Shown: positions 12,851 to 24,463, counted from the first letter of the stretch. The stretch is DNA of 64,000 nucleotides from Mytilus californianus (GCF_021869535.1 NW_026262668.1:74173558-74237557); one strand, 5' to 3'. Notes: generated by a model from the letters alone, not told the origin. Made by a program: numbers and translations.

Positions 12851-14560
12851 TCAACTACACAAACGTTTATTTTTTTCGTCTTTGTCAGATTTATTTGTAT
12901 GTTTGTTTTAATTTGTTTATTCAGTTGTGCTGGTGGACTATTGGTCCTCGAGGGTATCATCAGTTCAGTAGACAGTACTTCGGTACCGACATGATTTATT
13001 TAAACATTTCTAAAATTGTCCGTTTATAAATTTTGAAATTATAAGGAAACTGAGATTTCAACTCCCGCAGGTAAAGTTGACCTCAGATGGATTTGGCTAT
13101 TTTTTAGGTACTTTTGATTAGGGACTTTCCGTTTTGAATTTTCCTCGGAGTTCAGTATTTATGTGATTTAACTTTTTGGTCATATAGCTCTTCAACTGTG
13201 TTGGTTCTTATACATCCTTGGCTTTCAAATATTCGGCTTTGAGCGTTCCTCATGAAGGTAAATCCAGAAAAGCGCTTCTGACGCATTAAATTTATAACGT
13301 GTTGTTTTTCATTTTTGTGTGATCCAAATTATTGTCACATTAACCAATCATGTATGTTTGGTTTGCTAATTTAATTTTGTCAACGGAACTATTGATAATG
13401 CAATGCAAGTTGGAGGTTAAGCTAGCCATAAAACCAGGTTTAACCTACAATTTTTTTCCCGGAAAATGCTTGTACCAAGTCAGGATTATGACAGTTGTTT
13501 TCCATTCGTACCGTTGGTTGATATAGTCTAACGTTTAGGTTTAATGGAATTCCCCCTTTTTCAATGCATCTTAAGAGTTCAGTATTTTTGTTAATACTTT
13601 TATAGACTCATTTGTGTATTTAGGCAGAGAAAAATTAATTTTGCTCTATCAGGTAGTTGAAATTGTTAAAATAGTAAAAATGTCTAAAATCCACAAAACT
13701 GGTAATAATGTAATATAAATGATCTTACAAACATGTAACGTTTCTTTTTTTGCCTAGTATATTGCAGGTTTTAATCCGTCGATTTCATATTTATTTTTTT
13801 CCACTTAATTTTTTTAAACATTACAATCAATCATACTTAGCATATCAAACGCATTTTTTCAAAACTTACATTTGTATGTCAAATGACTGCAACAGATATG
13901 CAATTCACTATAGTAACACAATCATGACACGATGTCACCGGTTATTAACGTGTGCATCTTCAATGGCCGATTTTACGCTTCGTCACTTGTCTATTAATGT
14001 TATGACGAAAGCACATATATTATTATCAAATTTTTGGATGAGAAGTTCACAGTTAGCACTAACAACTACTATTAAATACATGTTTCTCGAACCTGAGGTT
14101 GACAATTTAGACTTAAAATGGGGGGAATGTGTCAAAACATTGTTATCAATTCAAACCAAAAAAATTAAATTATATGCAAGATATTGACCAGCTTTCCTAC
14201 ACACGTCTTAGTTCAATTTTTTGTTTGTTTTCTAACGTCTTTAATAGTGTAACACCAAACATGTTAATCATTTTCTGATATCATAGATTGTAATTATAGG
14301 ACAGGAAAGTTGTATGTGTGTGCGGGTGAACGAGGGTGGGGAATGCGGATGGATGGTAATGAAAGTATGCAACTCTAAATTAAGGAAATTTACTCCTCTG
14401 GGGTACAAAGTTTTAAGCCTGGTATCTTAGATGAGTTTATTTTCATAGTAAGCCATTTTTATGTTTTATTAAAGTTCTTTGAAAAGTTCAATCTGTCACT
14501 ATACTAAACCCATTAAAGCTCTTCAGTCTGAATTTTGTTTTCTCGCGGATGACTCTATTG
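12851..14560 (+). repeat. Segmental duplication, copy B
   Basis: This is the counterpart of 1-2445 (see that entry). It reads from 'aactacacaaacgttta' through the 'gctagccataaaaccaggtt' repeat to 'tctcgcggatgactctattgac'. Homology stops where the foldback element at 14564 begins. The ORF at 13750-14187 lies inside it. That frame contains the conserved stretch EVDNLDLKWG also found in copy A (EVDKLDLKCG) but has no known domain. Confidence 0.75.
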
Positions 14561-14563
14561 ACA

Positions 14564-14731
14564 GAAATTCACAAATAGTTAGACCATTTTATGAGGAAAT
14601 ATTATTAAACAGGACCCAGATGAGTAAAATACTTGAAAATACACTACGCTTATCAGGACGCAAGATTTGGTAATTGATAAGCGTAGTGTATTTTCAAGTA
14701 TTTTACTCATTTTTAACTATTTGTGAATTTC
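14564..14731. mobile_element. Small foldback element
   Basis: Positions 14564-14581 pair with 14714-14731 (gaaattcacaaatagtta), and 14620-14655 pair with 14675-14710 (36 bp, perfect by eye). The two stem parts are continuous on the right, but on the left they are separated by about 38 bp (14582-14619), which would bulge out. The loop is about 19 bp. It sits exactly where the match between duplication copies A and B ends, so it probably inserted at, or took part in, that breakpoint. The ORF at 14479-14673 crosses it and is not a gene. Confidence 0.8.
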
Positions 14732-14814
14732 TTTCCAACTGTTATTCATCATTATGATAAACCAGATGTTTATAAGGTGTTATGCATTGTCATGTCTTTG
14801 GTACACTTGATACA

Positions 14815-15125
14815 TCTGTTGGTGGACTGTTAGTCCCCGAGGGTATCACCAGCTCAGTAGCCAGTACTTCGGTACTGGAATGAAAATACAGATATTGTGT
14901 AATTAATATTTGTTGTTGCAAATTTTCTTAAATCATTTTAATCTAAGGAATACATCTCCATCATGCAAAGCTCTGATTCCTTGTCCAGCTTTACTTTTAG
15001 TCCTTTTTGGTTCCATCAGCAGTCAATTTTGTAAAAAAGTTTATGATTTTCAAATATTTGGCCCCAAGCATCACTGAAGAGACATTTATTGTCTACATGC
15101 GCATCTGGTGCAGTAAAATTGGTAC
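14815..15125 (+). repeat. Mussel 'ggtatcaccagc' repeat
   Basis: 'ggtggactgttagtccccga', 'gggtatcaccagctcagtag', 'ttcggtactggaatgaa' and 'aagcatcactgaagagac' occur in the usual order. Other plus-strand pieces are at 12925-13000, 13170-13290, 29500-29560, 61740-61930 and 62220-62285. Minus pieces are at 6530-6870 and 43950-44340. This is a high-copy family that I recognise from mussel sequence; its class is unknown to me. Confidence 0.7.
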
Positions 15126-16500
15126 CGTTAACGTTATTGATACTTGAAACAATATCTGTTCTTTGTTTTTTGCCCTATATTTATACTTGATTTCCTCGCG
15201 ATTACGCATCACATTGATTTTGAGATTGACGACGAGTTGTTTAAGGTCAAGAGGACAATACATAATTATGTTACCTATATTCAGAACGAGATCATGATGA
15301 TATGGGATGAACAATAAGACGCTTAAAAAGATGTTCTTTTTTATGCGTCGAACTTTATTGGGTAGTTAAAGTAACGAACAGATAAGAGTTTGCTTCTTTT
15401 TCTCAATATCTCGTATTTAGCATAAAAAGATACACTGACATTAATATAGGATCGTGATCGAACAGGTTCACTTGACTAGATTGAAATTGGATTTTTCCTT
15501 TTCATGGCTTCCCCTCACTGTGATTCTTGAAAACAATATCTGCTTTTGATAGTACATCTAAATGTGATATTGAAGTTTATATAACAGATTTGTAAGCAAA
15601 TACACGTCAATTTATTTGAAAGGTGTCTGTCTATTAGTGCCCTTGTTATATACCAAAAGGTAGATTGAAAGTATACATGAAGTAACTTAAAAGATCACAA
15701 ACCTGTCAAAAAACAATTTGATACTTGCCATTCAGAAATGTACATTCCATGAGTTACCATGACAACGAGGAGAGTGAAATTCGCGCAATGTTGCATATTC
15801 CTAATTTTTGTAGATAACATTTAAATAGATTTGGAAATTGACAAGAATGTCCTTATTTCATTCTAATCAGATGTTCCATAAAAGAACAACCATCACTTTA
15901 AATTTTAAATTAGTTAGAGGGTTTTGAAGTGAATATAAATAATTGATTTGAAAATTAAGAAAATTCGGGCTTATTTTAAGAAAATTTGTAGTTTAAATAT
16001 CAGCATGTTTTGTCAAAAATATATAATCAAACTAAGCTTAAGCTTTAACCTGCGATTCCGTATGATACACATGCATCCCCCAATTGGTATAACAATGACT
16101 TGAAGGTATCATATATCTCTAAAAGTAAAATTAATATTATCAACCTAATGGCTTTACGCGTTTCTATGCATATCTTATTAGTGTACTTTCGTTTGTTCTT
16201 TTTACAAACAAGTTTTGGAAAATACAAAATACCACAACAAGAAAAGTTTAATTGCTATTCATTTAAAAGCCATCATGAAATATAAACAAGAATATTCGTT
16301 TTTAATGTCAACAGAGACAAAACATACTTATAGCAGCACAGCTAACAAAAGTCTTCCCACGAATATTTTGAAATTTCAAAATGGTTCATACCACTATTAA
16401 AATCTATTGATAAAAGGATTGTCTCAAAATTTCAAAATAAGTTCCATAAGCGTTTTCAACTCTAGATGTTTATTAGTCCTAAATCTTAACAAACTAGAAA
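15126..16500. other. No gene seen
   Basis: AT-rich DNA without recognised elements. Short ORFs at 15093-15314 (-), 16045-16227 (-), 16100-16285 (+) and 16215-16400 (+) overlap each other and show no domain. Confidence 0.45.
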
Positions 16501-17126
16501 AGTCGTCCGATTCGTAATTTTACCGATTGTTTCCTATTCTGAATTGTGACATTTTATACTGAGTGTGGACTCATATGGCACGTGATGCATGCATAGTAGG
16601 AGACCCTATCGACGCACCTGGTCTCGCTCATTTTGTAGTTCATGACATTCCCTAATTATTGTTTGCTTGCTTGATTTTTAACATATAAATCGATTGATGA
16701 GTTTGGACATCGGTTGACTGCTATTGCCCTAATTTACCCTGTCAACGCACCCGATACCGCTCCCTTCGGAGTTGATGCAATTTCCTCAGTTTCTTTTTTT
16801 CTCCCGTTTATTTGTATCTTCTAAAGGCAATTATTTGATTTTAACACCGGTAAACTACTCTTACCTCTAATTTATGGTCTAACTTATCTCAAGAACCATA
16901 TCCTAATCTCTAATTTTTACTTTTTTCCAGGGCTTTTCATTATAATTTCTTTAATAGAGATTTCCAATCAAATGACATAACTCGACATAACCAACCTATC
17001 TGATCGAACATGGCCTATTGCATTGAAGGATGACGGAGGGGAGCAATTACTACATGAATTTTTGACTCGTTGAATACACATAGTATGTTTGAATAGATGC
17101 TATCTTAATTCTTTACATATTTTTTA

Positions 17127-17220
17127 TACTCACTCATTCCTGATTATTCACGTCTTGAAAAAAAATATACGTCAAACTGTCTTTCATAAAATGAACAAGG
17201 AAATGCAAATATCTTTTTTA
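17127..17220 (+). repeat. Inner inverted repeat, left arm
   Basis: About 94 bp from 'tactcactcattcctgatta' to 'gcaaatatctttttta'. It is nearly identical by eye to the reverse complement of 19889-19980. The flanks diverge sharply on both sides, so the borders are well defined. The two arms are either TIRs of one element about 2.85 kb long, or two copies of a short element in opposite orientation. Confidence 0.85.
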
Positions 17221-17470
17221 ATTCAATTACGGCAATCAAATGCACCGATCATTGCTTAGTCATTTCACTTGACCCATACATTTATTTCTCAAACGGTGAA
17301 TTATTAAAGCTACTAAATGAAAATTAAGTTTGAAAAAATAAAATTAATGAAATCTGAAGCAAGATGATATTCTTTTTTTTTACTTATAAGTTATAAGATA
17401 AAAACAAGAGTTTCAAATACGGCGGAATGTAAAAGGTGTACACGACTTGCTTCTTGGTTTTTTTTTCTAG

Positions 17471-17661
17471 CATCCTCCTATAATTTAGTTCAAGATACTT
17501 TTGTTAGAGGTAGAATTCAAATCTCTGATATTACTTTGTCACCTTTCCGTAAAATTTTATCAAATGGAATTTATGATGATGCATCTCCAGGAAAAATGTT
17601 ATTACACTTTCCTATATCAGTTATTTTTCTACTTCTCATCTTTAATTATAATGATGCATGA
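17471..17661 (+). CDS. Candidate internal or terminal exon, unknown protein
   Basis: A strong splice-acceptor context (a long T run ending 'ttttttctag' at 17470) is followed by an open frame of 63 codons ending at the tga at 17659-17661. The frame has no ATG near its start. The peptide begins SSYNLVQDTFVRGRIQ and continues with mixed polar residues that look more protein-like than other frames here. It then turns hydrophobic (about residues 40-58), which could be a membrane segment or chance. There is no canonical donor inside. I do not recognise the protein. It lies within the inverted-repeat structure, so it could be a stranded exon or coincidence. Confidence 0.25.
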
Positions 17662-18084
17662 ATTCTAGGAAGAGTCTGTGCAAACGTATGCGTGATTTAA
17701 CGTCATTGCTCACAAATTGTTTTTATGAAATGTTTGGCGTTTTACTTATGCAAATACGTATGAAAAACGGACATGCACGGAATATCTGATTGTAGTTTTG
17801 TTATGTAGGATGGTCATTTTAGTTTAATGACCAACTTATGGTAGCAAATGAATATTATATTTACTAGTCGTTGCATCAGCCCGTTCTTCTTTTTCGTTCA
17901 AAATATACAACATCTAAAATTTTATACCAAATTAGAGTTTGACTCGGATTAAGTGGTGCGCTGAACATGGAAATGTGATAATGTGGAGGGGCACGGTGTC
18001 TTAATGCCAAATATTGTTGTTTCAAATGTTTTGATTATTATACATGTACATGTATATGTATTTTCCATATTCATAACCACCTCT

Positions 18085-18545
18085 TTGGTCTTGTGGTAGC
18101 GTGCTCGCCTCGACAGTAGCACCCTAAGAGTGACCGGGGAATATAAATATGGTCACTCTTGGTCTTCTTCCAACCGGCAGTAAAACCATTGCCAAAGTGG
18201 CGCGTCCGTTTGGCTGTGCGGGATGTACATGGACGCATTCACGTCAGGTCAGAATGGGAAAGTTGAATCCCATGCCTCTTGTAGAGAGAATGCCACGCTC
18301 TCTGCACGTTAAGAACACTTGCAACTACTCTTTGGGGGGTCCGTAGGTGGCCTGTTGCAAGTCCAAGTTTCTGTCCCTATCCAATATACCCTCATTTTCC
18401 AAATTTCCATGATGTTCATCCCGGACGGTCTCTATTACAGAACCTACCTGTTATATTTATTGATAATTTGTTCTCGTCCTGAATGTGCATGAAATACTTG
18501 CCACTGGACGTTAAGCAGCCAACTATCAATCAGTTGACAGTAGCG
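18085..18545 (+). mobile_element. tRNA-derived SINE
   Basis: The head carries an RNA polymerase III A-box-like stretch ('tgtggtagcgtgctcgcctc'). The body follows with 'ctctttggggggtccgtagg' and 'ccggacggtctctatta'. The 3' domain reads 'cgtcctgaatgtgcatgaaa' and 'gccactggacgttaagc', then a caatca-rich tail ('tatcaatcagttga'). That 3' domain is widespread in bivalve SINEs. A badly decayed copy of the 3' domain may lie at 23490-23600. The ORF at 18149-18346 is within the SINE and is not a gene. Confidence 0.8.
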
Positions 18546-19564
18546 TAACTTTAATTTTATTTCCTTTGAGGCAAACGATTTGAACCTTTGCAGTCAAAGC
18601 CTCAACTTGGTTTAAAGACGTCAGTGCCAATGAGAAGTGGACGGTTAATTGAAAATTAGAATCGCAAAACAGTTTTCAGCTTTAACAAATGCAAACAAAA
18701 TCATTATTTTAAACAGCTTTGATTGATTAATTGATTGTTGTTTCCTGACATTAAGAGACAAAAACTGCATGCATATTTAGGACAAGTAAAAACAAAATAA
18801 TCCAAAAGATATGAACAACATAAATTTCAATTGTATCTGGAAAAGAGAACATGTTACATGGGAACAGACATTTGTCTTGCAACAGGCTCCATATGGATCC
18901 CTAGTTCTGTACCGTTTAAGAGCTAATGTATGCACCTACACTACATTTGAATGAAGGCCCCATTCCCACTGGACGTGGCTGTGCATTTATACATCCCGGA
19001 CAATCAAATCCTTTTGAATCATGTTAAACGTTATAATAGGGTCTTGTATGAAATACATACTGGTAGATCCCGCAACGCTAAGGAACCACCACCAACCCAA
19101 TGGTTGGGTTGGGGTTAGGTGACCATTTTCTTGATCGGTCACACACTGGCTCAAAGATCCTGTCTATACAAAATCCAGATTTGTGGAATTTCATCATGAA
19201 TTATTAATATTTCTATAGCGCATAGAATCAATACTTTTCAATGAAACTGCTGATTATAAGTTTAATTCTCAGTATTTAATTACAGACAGGTCCTGATCAG
19301 AAAACAAAAAAAAACAAAACTGAAAGAATTATATGTATGACCTCCTCTAAAATGCTTTTGTACAGATTTGAGGAAATTAAAGTTTAAGATCCACTATGTC
19401 TTTTAACTTTGTACGTTCAGGAGCTTTTTCCAAAATGCATGGATTATAATAATTGGGTGAACTATGAAGTCTGGCTTATATTAATCAAGGTACATGTCAG
19501 TAGGAAGAGGATTACAGTTTGTCCCATACAATGTAAGAATGCCAAGTGTCTGTTGAAAAAACTA

Positions 19565-19800
19565 TGTCTACCTAAAGTAACAATTAGATATAAGAAGATG
19601 TGGTATGAGTGCCAATGATACAACTCTCCATCCAAGTCACAATTAGTAAAAGTAAACCATTATAGGTCAAAGTACGGCCTTCAACACGGACCCTTGGCTC
19701 ACACCGAACAGCAAGCTATAAAGGGCCCCAAAAATGACTGATGTAAAACCATTTAAACAGGAAAACCAACGGTCTAATCTATATAAAAAACGAGTTCGTT
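19565..19800 (-). repeat. Retroelement 3' tail (antisense)
   Basis: 'gatgtggtatgagtgccaat', 'caaagtacggccttcaacac' and 'agcaagctataaagggcccc' match the antisense tail copy at 27830-28170 and the reverse complement of 27160-27250. I recognise this as a very common mussel repeat. Confidence 0.7.
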
Positions 19801-19888
19801 TTCAAGAAAACATCAGGCATCATGTCAGTTTCTCAGTTATGACCTCTTGTTTGGATCAGTTTACACAAGGAATACTTCGTCTGTTCCT

Positions 19889-19980
19889 TAAAAAAGATAT
19901 TTGCATTTCCTTGTTCATTTTATGAAAGACAGTTTGACGTATATTTTTTCAAGACGTGAATAATGAGGAATGAGTGAGTA
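19889..19980 (-). repeat. Inner inverted repeat, right arm
   Basis: Reverse complement of 17127-17220, from 'taaaaaagatatttgcattt' to 'ggaatgagtgagta'. See the left arm. Confidence 0.85.
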
Positions 19981-20064
19981 AAGGATAAGGCAGTCAACGT
20001 TTGGAAACGTTTTCACTCTGTACTTTATACTATGAAATACACGGTATATATTTTCAATGGTCAA

Positions 20065-20200
20065 ACATTTGGTGAGGCGGTTGCCTCGTAGCGTCAATGG
20101 AAGCTACGCCACTGCTCGAGTGCGAGAGGTCTTGGGCTCGATCCTCGCCTGGTTCAAATAAAAGATTGGCTGCCTCTCTACCAATATATAGGAGTAAGCG
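20065..20200 (+). mobile_element. SINE fragment with tRNA-like head
   Basis: 'ggtgaggcggttgcctcgta' (A-box-like) and 'gggctcgatcctcgcctgg' (B-box-like, GGTTCGANTCC type) flank 'ctcgagtgcgagaggtctt'. A small hairpin (gtagcgtcaatggaagctac) lies between them. The spacing and extra bases do not fit a functional tRNA. It is best read as the 5' part of a tRNA-headed SINE that is truncated soon after. Confidence 0.6.
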
Positions 20201-21264
20201 CAAAGATTGTCACACTATAAATGGTTTATCAGTAAAATGGATAAAATACTATAAGTAATGTACTTCAAAGTATATAACATATTTTGCCTGGAACTGTCTT
20301 TTGTATTTCAATTTTCAAATTGGACTCCGATAGCATTCCCGTTACATAAAACTACACAGAACAGGCACACCTTCTAATATAATACCTATTTAGGAATTTT
20401 TTTATCTATACATTTTATAATAAATGAATAATTCTTTTGTTTAAAATGCAATGGAAGCGATAGTTTTATCTCATTTTTTTCAACTTTTTATAAAGAGACA
20501 AATTCTAACAAACACTGACTTTGATATTTTTGAAATTGTCAGAAAAATATCCCTCTAAAAAATGTTTTCTGCAAAGTATATTGAAAAATAATTGTCATAA
20601 TCAAATTCATGGAAGATAACTCAAATCGAGCTTATGATAGATAAGGGATACGGCTGTTTACAGGTGTTCTTATGTCAGTGAAAATAAAGTCGGGAATCTG
20701 GAGAACCACGTGACAAATAAAAAAGCAAGATTTCTATGATTTTTCATGATGTTAAATTTATTTTATATGGACGAAAATTGCAGTGTATGATTTTATAAGT
20801 CTTGGAATACTTTGTTTATACTTTAGCGACGTATTTAATCAAATTCAATGGTTGGCAATAACCAGTCTCATTAGGTCCGTACGTCGAGTTACGTACGTAT
20901 GTCATTTTATTGGAAATCTCTATTAGAGGTTTGCTTCGAACATGGAAGGTATTGGACCAGTGATCTAAATGTTGAAAGATTTATGGACGCTTTAATGATT
21001 TGGTTGGCCGTTCTGGAATATCTGGGTCAAATATGACCAAAAATGAGGAGTAAAAGGCTGTCCCTAGTGTAGCAGGACGTGCTTTCCCCTCGGAACAACT
21101 TGCGTTTAATCTCCAGATGTTGGAAGTGTTCGTGGTGCCCAAAAGTACATTACAGTGTTTGAAGATTTGTCTTTTTGTTGTTTTTTTATTTTTGATTTTA
21201 CTAGTGATTTTTGGAGTCCCCCCTTTTTTAAAGTTTCAAGACATTTAGCATTGTAACGAACTTC
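20201..21264. other. No gene seen
   Basis: AT-rich DNA. The right outer arm of the nested inverted repeat (20882-20925) lies here, next to a 'gtacgtcgagttacgtacgta' short palindromic stretch. Confidence 0.45.
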
Positions 21265-21355
21265 CTATACGAACCCCACCAAAAACCTGGGGTGATCAGG
21301 TGCTCTGGTAGGGTAAGCAGATCCGGCCCCGCATGCGACACCCGTCGTGTTATAA
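21265..21355 (+). repeat. 'cacccgtcgtgtt' family, 3' portion
   Basis: 'cgaaccccaccaaaaacctg', 'gggtaagcagatccggcccc' and 'gacacccgtcgtgtt' match 3068-3150. Confidence 0.75.
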
Positions 21356-22372
21356 AGTGTTATTTGCGAAAAAAATTAAAAACTGACTTTTGTCATGCTT
21401 AAGATAACAAATAGTTTGAGATGATTTCAGTTCCTTCGTTGTGGTGAATAAAATTTCATATAACGAAGGAAAATGAATGAACTACTTAAGTATTGTTTCG
21501 AACTATAAAACAATTATATGCCTTCCATACAAATAACACGTGTCTATTGCAAAACTACATCAGGTATGTTAGCGATCAAAGTTTTGAAAATAAAAAAAAA
21601 AAATATAAGATTCTTGGGAATATAAAATTCAGAGGGACCTAAAAGGAACAGTAAAACACTTATCAGGTCGACTTAAATCGACAAGGGATTTGTAAGTTAG
21701 CAAAATTTTACAAACTAGGAGTTTCTGAACAAAATCCATCATTAAAATAAAAAAAGGAATCGATGTTAACAAAAAATTATCTTAACTCATATGTACCCCT
21801 TAGTCTCTATCAAATAATTTCATCGATTACCAAGATTAAAAAATATTTTGGCACATTCTATACTATGCAACAAGACATACTCTCTAAATTTCTAACCTTT
21901 TTTTGGTGTATGTCGGTCTTTCAATTAATTCATAATCACAAACTTTTAAGTAACAAGAGCAGTGGTGCATGCCTTAAAGTAAAGCAATGGGACCAAATAT
22001 ATACCAAATTGAAATTTCGTGAATCAGTTTAGCTGTATGTCTGTCTGTCTGTATCTAATCTTATCTTACCTCCAATAGATTTCTGGGGATATGATTGGTT
22101 AAAGGACTACACGTGGTGACTACATATATGTGATATAGAGGTCCTAAAAAATATAGGGTTAGTAAGGAGTTACTTCCCTTTCGAAACAAAAAAGAAATCT
22201 GAAAGGTTTCAACAGACGAGGAAATTGATAATGAACGATTGAAATAAATTCATAAAACAAATTTAAAGCTAACAAGTCGTTATTGTTGGCATTTGTTTTT
22301 GTATAGCCAATGGAAGTAGGTTCTTAATACTAAATATTGAAGACTTAAACACTTTGATAGCCCGCTAGTCTA
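21356..22372. other. No gene seen
   Basis: AT-rich DNA with a short 'tgtctgtctgtctgta' microsatellite near 22040. The ORF at 21763-22032 has no recognisable domain. Confidence 0.45.
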
Positions 22373-22785
22373 ATTAGAGATTTACGGAAAGTCTCGGTTC
22401 CGACTGTTGACTCCGACTCTGACAGCAAAAATTACAGGGGTCGTCTCAAAAGTTAATTCAGAGGCGCACTTGATTCATAAGAAGTCCATAAACGGAGCAT
22501 ACTATCGCTCCACCGACAATAAGAATAACAATTTGAATCCAGAGTTTTCGTAACAGCACATTTCAATCGGATATGTCGTCAAGCTCATACACATGTATAT
22601 GAAGCCATATACGTTATTTTGAATGATTTTTTTCCTGCGTCTATAATGCCATAGTTATATATAAATGTATATATACATATGTACATAAACATATCCCGTT
22701 TTTCTGATATAAACATTTTCCTGTTTTACAGATACGAAAATAAGGGGGACATCAAGGTTAGGGAGTAATCTTTATTTTAGATAAA

Positions 22786-22808
22786 GGGGGGGGGGGGGGG
22801 GGGGGGGG
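22786..22808 (+). repeat. Run of 23 G
   Basis: A homopolymer of G at 22786-22808 by count, followed by 'agaagaagaa'. It could form a G-quadruplex, and its length is unreliable in any assembly. The minus-strand ORF at 22772-22993 reads it as polyproline and is an artefact. Confidence 0.9.
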
Positions 22809-23943
22809 AGAAGAAGAAATTTGCAATAAAAAGGCAGTACACATGTATCAATAAAGTAACAAATCAAGGACCAGTTCAAGTAAGAAAAAACGTCAGACTC
22901 GATATTTGTTAAAATATATATATAAAATGTAGGATCGATGAAAGTTCTTCTAAGACCCCCACCCCCAAAAAAAAGAAAACCCAAAATAAACAACTAAAAG
23001 GTGGCTCCCTCACTAAGTTAACAAGGGGTGTGGGAGAAGCGGGAAAATATAATCAGTGCAGACCATATTACTTGAAAATATGTGCCAACAAATTAAAAGC
23101 TAGGGAGGTCATTCTGAAAATGGAAAATGGCAACCGAGGAAAATTTCTGCCAAGTTTGGTTCGAGTCAACAGATGTGGATTTGAATTAAGGGGAGCCCAA
23201 AGGGACCTGGTCCCCTTTTCTTGAAAATTTTATTAAAATAACGGAAATGTTTGGCAAAATTTGGATCTTGCACCCCCTTTAAGAGCCAAAAAATGTAGCG
23301 GGCCCTCGTTTCTGGAAATTATGGATCCGCCACTGGTCAAACCATAGACTTAAGAATTGATATTTACTGCTTCTCCACTAAGCACGAAGCATGGTCGGCC
23401 CTGAGTCAGAATAATGTGTTAGGGTTGGTTGACATGTTTTACTGCGGACAGTTACCTTTTGAAGTGGAACGTTAAAAATCGGTGTGTCGGTCTTGTACAA
23501 TGCAAGGGCAAATATTCATTTCTAATTATATTTCCTTTCCTGAATTTAGCTTGCCACTTTAAGTTGAACATCCAACCATCCATTCATCAATCCTTCATTC
23601 ATTTTTAGACGAGAAGTTGAACGCTCAAAGGCTGCTATGGCAATTTTGAAATTTGAAAGGGTTGTCAGACATAATTCCTGCATCTAAAGAGCTTTCGTTT
23701 ATTCCAAGTTTCGTAAAATAGTTTTTTTCAGTCGGAAAAGATAACGGACAAAACTACGGATGCCAAGTGATCAGGGCAATAGCTCATAAATACCTTTAAG
23801 CTAAGAAGCAGGGGATAAGATTTGTGAAACTGTATTTATTAACTTAAAAAAATATAGGATATACATTTTATTTGTTTTCTCAACCTGCAATCAATCGGAT
23901 TCTGTTTCCGAAGAACTAACTCCGATAACTTTCATTATTTTTC

Positions 23944-24203
23944 CTGTTAGGAGATAAAATTTATCCAAATCGGCATCCCGTAATTACGCCATTTTCGCGC
24001 CAGCAAATCAACAGAAAACCTGATCACCAGAAACGCAAGAGTCGAAAATTTAATAGAATCATTGCAGAATATAGAATTCTTGTTGAACATGCCATGGGTG
24101 ACCTAAAAAATTGTAAATGTGGAGGCACCCAAGACAAAAACTCAGACAAATTTTGCAGACTTGTGCAGGATTTGTAAACAGAAGGCCAACCTTATTTGAT
24201 TAA
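23944..24203 (+). pseudogene. DDE_Tnp_4 (HARBI1-like) transposase, C-terminal relic
   Basis: The frame starting at 23944 reads LLGDKIYPNRHPVITPF, then a basic stretch (KPDHQKRKSRKFNRII) and AEYRILVEHAMGDLKN. LLGDK.YP carries the second catalytic Asp, and VEHAMG.LK the catalytic Glu of the DDE_Tnp_4 superfamily, which cuts and joins transposon ends. After about codon 65 the frame slips. The family's closing motif AGFVNRRPTLFD then appears in another frame at 24165-24200, before a stop at 24201-24203. The N-terminal half with the first catalytic Asp is not visible upstream, so no active enzyme is encoded. The relic lies 85 bp inside the right TIR, as expected for this family. Family assignment is confident; the subgroup (Harbinger versus ISL2EU) is not. 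Confidence 0.8.
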
Positions 24204-24398
24204 ATAAATCGTTGTGTAAAATGTTGTTTAACTGTTATTTGGAAATTTTACCTTGAAAAAGCAAATTATTTAGTACTTTTTTAAAAATTTTGAGACGACC
24301 CCCTTGATTTTCCGTCAAAGTCGGTGTCAACAGTCGGTACCGAGACTTTCCGTAAATGTCTAATACCACATGTGAAGATAGTCGGTAAGATAAATTCG

Positions 24399-24463
24399 TT
24401 ACACGGTGTGCTAGTGACCTAATACGATATATATCGTATAAGGTCACTAACACACCATGTAAC
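24399..24463. repeat. Perfectly centred hairpin
   Basis: The arms gttacacggtgtgctagtga... and its near-exact reverse complement meet at 'atatatat' (24427-24434) without a loop, giving a stem of about 32 bp with about three mismatches. It begins about 35 bp outside the right TIR of the DDE element. Confidence 0.75.

Larger units (their letters stand above)
16952..20925. repeat. Outer inverted repeats of a nested 4-kb structure
   Basis: Arm 16952-16987 (taatagagatttccaatc..., then aaatgacata and actcgac) is inverted at 20882-20925. Inside it lies a second, longer inverted pair (17127-17220 / 19889-19980). The enclosed DNA holds a possible exon (17471-17661), a SINE (18085-18545) and a retroelement tail (19565-19800). 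It could be an old TIR element that later collected insertions. No transposase relic is visible inside. Confidence 0.5.
22373..24364 (+). mobile_element. Decayed DNA transposon with about 78-bp TIRs
   Basis: The left arm 22373-22451 (attagagatttacggaaag ... ggtcgtctcaaaa) is matched by the reverse complement of 24288-24364, with roughly 12 differences by eye. Inside, near the right end and on the plus strand, is the tail of a DDE_Tnp_4-type transposase (23944-24203). This makes it a cut-and-paste element related to the Harbinger/ISL2EU group. The N-terminal half of the transposase is gone. Later events added a 23-base G run and a piece of the 'ggatccgccactgg' repeat. Target-site duplications are not clear. 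Confidence 0.75.

Noticed and set aside
13750..14187. 145-codon ORF, the longest in the window
   Set aside because: It lies in a segmental duplication whose other copy (1690-2020) has stops in this frame over most of its length. Only a short segment is shared as open frame.
18149..18346. 65-codon ORF
   Set aside because: It lies wholly within the tRNA-headed SINE.
20078..20155. Possible tRNA gene
   Set aside because: A- and B-box-like blocks are present, but the sequence does not fold into a cloverleaf with proper arms, and the SINE context explains it.
22772..22993. Minus-strand ORF with a polyproline end
   Set aside because: The proline run is only the translation of the G homopolymer, and the rest has no domain.
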